Source of the DNA: Lentisalinibacter sp037382365
GTDB taxonomy: Bacteria; Pseudomonadota; Gammaproteobacteria; Steroidobacterales; Woeseiaceae
Direction: 5' to 3'
NCBI GenBank assembly: GCA_037382365.1
Contig: JARRPZ010000177.1
Span: forward strand, 1 to 5,986
Length of the DNA stretch: 5,986 nt
Part shown: piece after piece, positions 5,645 to 5,986 of the stretch
Layout of the letters: every line of letters starts with the position of its first letter
Numbering within the stretch: the stretch's first letter is position 1
Notes under the pieces: model-generated
What the model was told of the DNA's origin: nothing
Seen by the model: only the letters and a program-made list of their open reading frames with translations
The model's database searches: none
Program-made: the position numbers and the translations under genes

Positions 5645-5986
5645 CTAGTCGTAGCAGAGCAACTGGATTTTCCGGACGGCCCGCTCCATCGCGTCCTCGC
5701 TGTCCGCATCGACGAGTTCCTGTTTGGCCGCAGCGCATTCCGTGGCTTCTTCACGCATCTCCGCGACCATCTCGGGCTCTTCGATCACGGCCTTCGACTC
5801 CGGCTGGCACGCGGCCAGCGGTGCCCGCCGGATGTTGGCGGTGCCGCCGGCTTCCTCCACGTAGACACAGTCGTCCACCCGGATCTCCGTCTGTTCGGTC
5901 GCGATCTGGATGGAGGTGCCTTCGTTGGTCTGCACCGTGTAGAGCCGGCCCGGTGTCCGGCTGGCAGCGGCGGCCGTGCCGCCGAT
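5645..5986 (-). CDS. C-terminal part of a probable glycine-zipper-type envelope protein (5' end outside window)
   Basis: The minus-strand frame is open from the right edge to a TAG at 5647-5645 and gives 113 residues. It begins I-G-G-T-A-A-A-A-S-R-T, like the end of a glycine-zipper membrane segment. Then follow Y-T-V-Q-T-N-E-G-T-S-I-Q-I, D-D-C-V-Y-V-E-E and A-N-I-R-R-A-P-L-A-A-C. As I remember it, this resembles the small beta domain after the zipper in SlyB/Pcp-like outer-membrane lipoproteins. The last 50 residues are charged and probably helical (P-E-M-V-A-E-M-R-E-E-A-T-E-C), ending in L-L-C-Y-D, and are not recognised. Four cysteines in about 95 residues could form disulphides in the periplasm. 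An internal GTG at 5935 is unlikely to be the true start, since the frame and the homology-like pattern continue upstream. It converges on the DUF3313 gene, with 21 bases between the two stops. Confidence 0.72.
   Translation of the reverse strand: MGGTAAAASRTPGRLYTVQTNEGTSIQIATEQTEIRVDDCVYVEEAGGTANIRRAPLAACQPESKAVIEEPEMVAEMREEATECAAAKQELVDADSEDAMERAVRKIQLLCYD

Overview
The window comes from a GC-rich Gram-negative bacterium, most likely a gammaproteobacterium. The basis is a strong third-position G/C preference, good Shine-Dalgarno sites, several lipoprotein signal peptides, several outer-membrane beta-barrel proteins ending in an aromatic residue, and a DUF3313 lipoprotein. This placement is inference; there is no rRNA or other phylogenetic marker here. 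I see no tRNA, rRNA, CRISPR array, insertion sequence or phage gene.

Almost everything encoded belongs to the cell envelope. Eight plus-strand genes lie head to tail. They are the 3' end of an alpha/beta-hydrolase-like gene (2-226); two small tandem lipoproteins with a BamE (SmpA/OmlA)-like pattern (281-640 and 621-1256, overlapping); a broken outer-membrane beta-barrel gene (1421-2129); a second barrel (2153-2908); a third of the Phenol_MetA_deg transporter-like family (2950-3873); an uncharacterised fourth (3921-4919); and a DUF3313 lipoprotein (4916-5623). One convergent minus-strand gene enters from the right edge (5645-5986) and encodes the C-terminal part of a probable glycine-zipper-type envelope protein.

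Gaps are small (54, -20, 164, 23, 41, 47 and -4 bases), so the block could be one operon or two, with the 164-base gap at 1257-1420 as the natural place for an internal promoter. No gene has a recognisable catalytic or regulatory role apart from the partial hydrolase. The shared theme is outer-membrane barrels with lipoproteins, but a joint function is not demonstrated by the sequence.

The clearest anomaly is the first barrel gene. Its ribosome-binding site and signal peptide (from 1421) are in one frame, while the barrel body (about 1476-2129) is in another and has no start codon of its own. The normal N-terminal segment between them appears to be missing. By chance the signal-peptide frame stays open through the whole gene and runs in frame into the next barrel gene, so an automatic annotator could report a false 495-residue fusion.
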